NCBI RefSeq assembly: GCF_029581195.1
Contig: NZ_CP120737.1
Span: 2,480,001 to 2,544,000 of the forward strand
From: Solwaraspora sp. WMMD791
GTDB lineage: Bacteria; Actinomycetota; Actinomycetes; Mycobacteriales; Micromonosporaceae
Length of the DNA: 64,000 nt
Direction of reading: 5' to 3'
Positions 63,420-64,000 of this stretch are shown here, one piece after another. Positions within the stretch are counted from its first letter, which is position 1. Every line of letters begins with the position of its first letter. The translations under genes were made by a program, and so were the position numbers. The notes beneath the pieces are model-generated. The model made no database searches. It was not told the DNA's origin and saw only the letters and a list, made by a program, of their open reading frames with translations.

Positions 63420-64000
63420 ATGAAGATAGCAGTGGTCGGCAGCTACGGCGCCGGACTCACCATGCGGGTGCCCCGGTTGCCGGTCGCCGGGGAGACCCTC
63501 TCCGGCGGTGAGTTCAGTTCCGGACACGGCGGCAAGGGCTCCAACCAGGCGGTCGCCGCCGCCCGGCTCGGCGCACGGGTCAGCCTGCTGAGCGCGGTCG
63601 GACCCGACCAGTTCGGCACCGCCGCCCGACAGTTGTGGGCCGAGGAGGGTGTGGACGCCACGGGGGTGCGCACCGCCGACGCCGCCACGATGGTCGGCGT
63701 CATCCTGGTCGACGCCCACGGCGAGAACCGGATCGTCATCGCTCCCGGCGCCCTCGACCAGCTCACCCCGGCCGACGTCGACAGGTTCGCCGACCGGATC
63801 ACCGACGCCGACATCGTCGTCGTGTCACTGGAGATCCCACTGCCGGTGGCGACCGCCGCGCTGCGCCTGGCGCACGCCAACGGCGTACGGACCCTGCTCA
63901 ACCCGGCACCCGCCGTCGAACTGCCGGACGAGGCCTGGGGGTGGATCGACGTACTCACCCCGAACGCCAGCGAGGCCCAGGTGCTGACCGGCCACCAGCC
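63420..64000 (+). CDS. rbsK: Ribokinase (PfkB family), 3' end beyond window
   Basis: The frame opens at ATG 63420 (MKIAVVGSYGAGLTMRVPRL) and runs off the window after 193 codons. The PfkB signature GHGGKGSNQAVAAARLGA and LLSAVGPDQFG match ribokinases; the sugar-binding lid (VDATGVRTADAATMVGVILV) and LLNPAPAV are visible, while the C-terminal catalytic Asp (GAGD motif) lies outside. It phosphorylates ribose or a related sugar. GAGGGCCAGGG precedes the start. Confidence 0.88.
   Translation, partial: MKIAVVGSYGAGLTMRVPRLPVAGETLSGGEFSSGHGGKGSNQAVAAARLGARVSLLSAVGPDQFGTAARQLWAEEGVDATGVRTADAATMVGVILVDAHGENRIVIAPGALDQLTPADVDRFADRITDADIVVVSLEIPLPVATAALRLAHANGVRTLLNPAPAVELPDEAWGWIDVLTPNASEAQVLTGHQ

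Overview
The window is high-GC actinobacterial chromosome. GTG and TTG starts are frequent, Shine-Dalgarno sequences are strong and purine-rich, and several long perfect GC hairpins sit between operons. The gene set and order resemble Micromonosporaceae (Micromonospora-like): a fasR-fabD-fabH-acpP-fabF cluster followed by a DUF3145 gene, aceE near a DUF3052 gene and ahpE, an AldO-type alditol oxidase, and many secreted glycosidases. The family assignment is an inference from gene content; no ribosomal RNA is present to confirm it.

Layout. (1) 1-2834: right end of an integrated element of the AICE type (actinomycete integrative and conjugative element), with repSA (cut by the window edge), xis and int, abutting the 3' end of a tRNA-Val(UAC) gene that is the likely attachment site. 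(2) 3036-14564: core metabolism. A peroxiredoxin, a DUF3052 protein and a fused alpha/beta 2-oxoacid dehydrogenase E1 lie on the minus strand. A GbsR/MarR regulator with an ABC exporter, a YjbQ protein, the homodimeric pyruvate dehydrogenase E1 (aceE), an SRPBCC protein and gltX follow. (3) 14593-17086: a CopC-domain protein, an exported membrane-anchored protein and a PAP2 phosphatase. (4) 17145-24727: the type II fatty acid synthase cluster with its PucR-type regulator, then a family 3 glycosidase lipoprotein and a DUF3145 protein. (5) 25118-30730: a small conserved protein, beta-carbonic anhydrase, an alpha/beta hydrolase, a HelR-type RNA polymerase-recycling ATPase and a cation diffusion facilitator. 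(6) 30787-45196: an exported and polysaccharide-degrading region. It holds a cyclic di-AMP (ydaO-type) riboswitch before a secreted coiled-coil wall protein, a GH81 beta-1,3-glucanase behind LacI-type operators, a Ser/Thr kinase and a STAS protein, a GH74 xyloglucanase with CBM2, several unrecognised proteins and a trypsin-like protease. (7) 45403-56121: a LuxR-type regulator divergent from a very large lipoprotein with a von Willebrand type D domain, a lipoprotein gene broken by an in-frame amber codon, prolyl oligopeptidase, an Mrr-like protein with a degenerate active site, an SDR oxidoreductase and two small membrane proteins. (8) 56168-64000: alditol oxidase, a D-2-hydroxyacid dehydrogenase, a discoidin-domain protein whose 5' end looks frameshifted, two membrane glycosyltransferases, and the start of a ribokinase gene behind a clear promoter and operator.

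How the parts relate. aceE makes acetyl-CoA, and fabD/fabH/acpP/fabF under FasR draw on malonyl-CoA and acetyl-CoA for lipid synthesis. The GH81, GH74 and GH3 enzymes and the protease would release sugars and peptides outside the cell. The most unusual items are the FabD with a C-terminal lipoyl-like domain lacking the acceptor lysine, the amber-interrupted lipoprotein next to the VWD lipoprotein, the degenerate Mrr-like protein, the riboswitch, and many short tandem repeats lying between or within genes.
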